DNA of 64,000 bases from Tubulanus polymorphus (Eukaryota; Nemertea; Palaeonemertea; Tubulaniformes; Tubulanidae), in the NCBI RefSeq assembly GCF_964204645.1, contig NC_134031.1, positions 2,525,001-2,589,000 on the forward strand, given 5' to 3'. Within the stretch, counting starts at the first letter, position 1; every line of letters starts with the position of its first letter. Of the stretch, positions 63,301 to 64,000 are shown piece after piece. The position numbers and the translations under genes are program-made. The notes below the pieces were generated by a model. That model was not told the DNA's origin, searched no databases, and saw nothing but the letters and a program-made list of their open reading frames with translations.

Positions 63301-63979
63301 GTAGATATGGCATATGTGATGTATTTTCATGAAAAACAGTACTTTTTTGAAAAAGCTTATTTACCGCTTTGCTCGATACATGCACAAACTGGGCAACCGA
63401 ATTCGCTGCGAAACCCACTATCACATCCCAAGTCACAATCCTGAATCGATGGACACGTTCTGTGGCATCCTGATTGATGTTTTTGTTTTTAAGAAAAAGA
63501 TAAGTACTGGCTATCAAAATTACAACGTTTCTGATCATCCAGAATAAACATTTATGGCTTGTGGTCATATGTACGTAGGTTTTAAGTTTGGCTTTTCGTA
63601 TAACTTGTTGGAATGTGCGGAATGAATGTTTGTGATTAGTACATACCTTCGTTTAGTCCGTAATCGGGCATTAGACAAGTGCAGGTCATGCAGCCGGTGA
63701 ATGCGGAGAATGCAAAACCAAGCGGGCAGTAATTCGGACAACGATACCGGCATTCATCATCTAATGTAAATATGTCATGCAGGTCATAACTACATGCGGT
63801 TAACAAGCTAAACAATTACATCAAACCTTGGAATATATAAAACGATTGATGGTCCATTGTCAAACTAAACTACATGAACTGGTATTGGATTAATGTTGCG
63901 TCTATCATGAACAAGCCCCACTCACTCTGCCTCTCTACTCCTTCAAACTCGATACCGATTAAGTCGATAAAACGCTTGC
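60352..63979 (-). CDS. Multi-antistasin-domain secreted protein, 5' end outside the window
   Basis: Exons 63979-63926 (tentative), 63760-63647, 63469-63365, 63165-62833 and 62714-60352 (stop). Every internal boundary is phase 1. There are 18 antistasin-like domains: one in each of two small exons (CPLGFAFSAFTGCMTCTC; CDSGFRSEFGCPVCACI) and 16 in the last exon, each close to C..C..GY..D..GC.TC.C. The 333-nt exon between them encodes a linker with a striking polybasic run (about 63080-62950: RHRRRS.., RPRRRRRKIRRRRHH). The C-terminal tail of the last exon is acidic, with a second Lys-rich stretch (NPGKKKKSGSRNHKKQKDPK) and N-glycosylation sites. Antistasins inhibit trypsin-like serine proteases through a loop in each domain and bind sulphated polysaccharides; for this protein inhibition is an inference. 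The signal peptide must lie upstream, beyond 64000. Confidence 0.85.
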
Positions 63980-64000
63980 CTAGGTTAATGTTTTCTGTTC

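Overview
The window is metazoan nuclear DNA: split genes with canonical GT-AG introns, large AT-rich non-coding stretches, a long (AT)n microsatellite and dispersed repeats. The gene content points to a lophotrochozoan (mollusc, annelid, brachiopod or nemertean). It holds receptors of the type first described as GRL101 in the snail Lymnaea, an FMRFamide-receptor-like orphan GPCR, a long antistasin-domain protein and a TMEM26 orthologue. I cannot name the species. All exon models are hand-built from splice signals, reading-phase continuity and family knowledge. No transcript or database evidence was available.

Layout. (1) About 0.3-11.1 kb, minus strand: two tandem four-exon genes for GRL101-like receptors. 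Each has a signal peptide, a CUB-like module, a C-type lectin domain, a second C-type lectin domain, LDL-receptor class A repeats, leucine-rich repeats and a 7TM domain. The copies are nearly identical over most of the 3.4-kb last exon but diverge in discrete patches and in the 5' exons. A decayed third copy of the extreme C-terminus lies just past the first gene. A foldback insertion with a 12-bp target-site duplication sits in an intron of the second. (2) About 11-48 kb: mostly non-coding. It contains one intronless rhodopsin-family GPCR (20.0-21.1 kb, plus), one well-formed minus-strand exon of unknown gene (12.9-13.1 kb), an unassigned ORF, a 232-bp (AT)n tract, foldbacks and several dispersed repeat families. 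Three small plus-strand ATG exons (12.6, 24.9 and 38.0 kb) all end in a phase-1 donor. (3) 48.1-50.6 kb, plus: three exons of a TMEM26 orthologue, whose first acceptor is also phase 1, so the three ATG exons are candidate alternative first exons. (4) 51.3-64 kb, minus: two adjacent extracellular-protein genes (or one alternatively spliced locus). Upstream is a protein with 18 antistasin-like domains and two polybasic stretches, whose 5' end lies outside the window. Downstream is a large mucin/proteoglycan-like protein. It has an acidic Ser-Gly-rich region with 19 exact 17-residue repeats, then VWD, C8, TIL and EGF domains, then a Ser/Thr-rich tail with its own repeats. It converges tail to tail with TMEM26.

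How the genes may work together. The receptor pair is a local expansion with signs of gene conversion and probably senses extracellular ligands through its lectin, LDLa and LRR modules. The 51-64 kb pair encodes secreted matrix or mucus-like proteins. Every boundary between their exon cassettes that I could place is phase 1, apart from the two splits inside VWD-C8, which fits exon shuffling. A physical pairing of the polybasic antistasin protein with the acidic Ser-Gly-rich protein is only a suggestion from the sequence.
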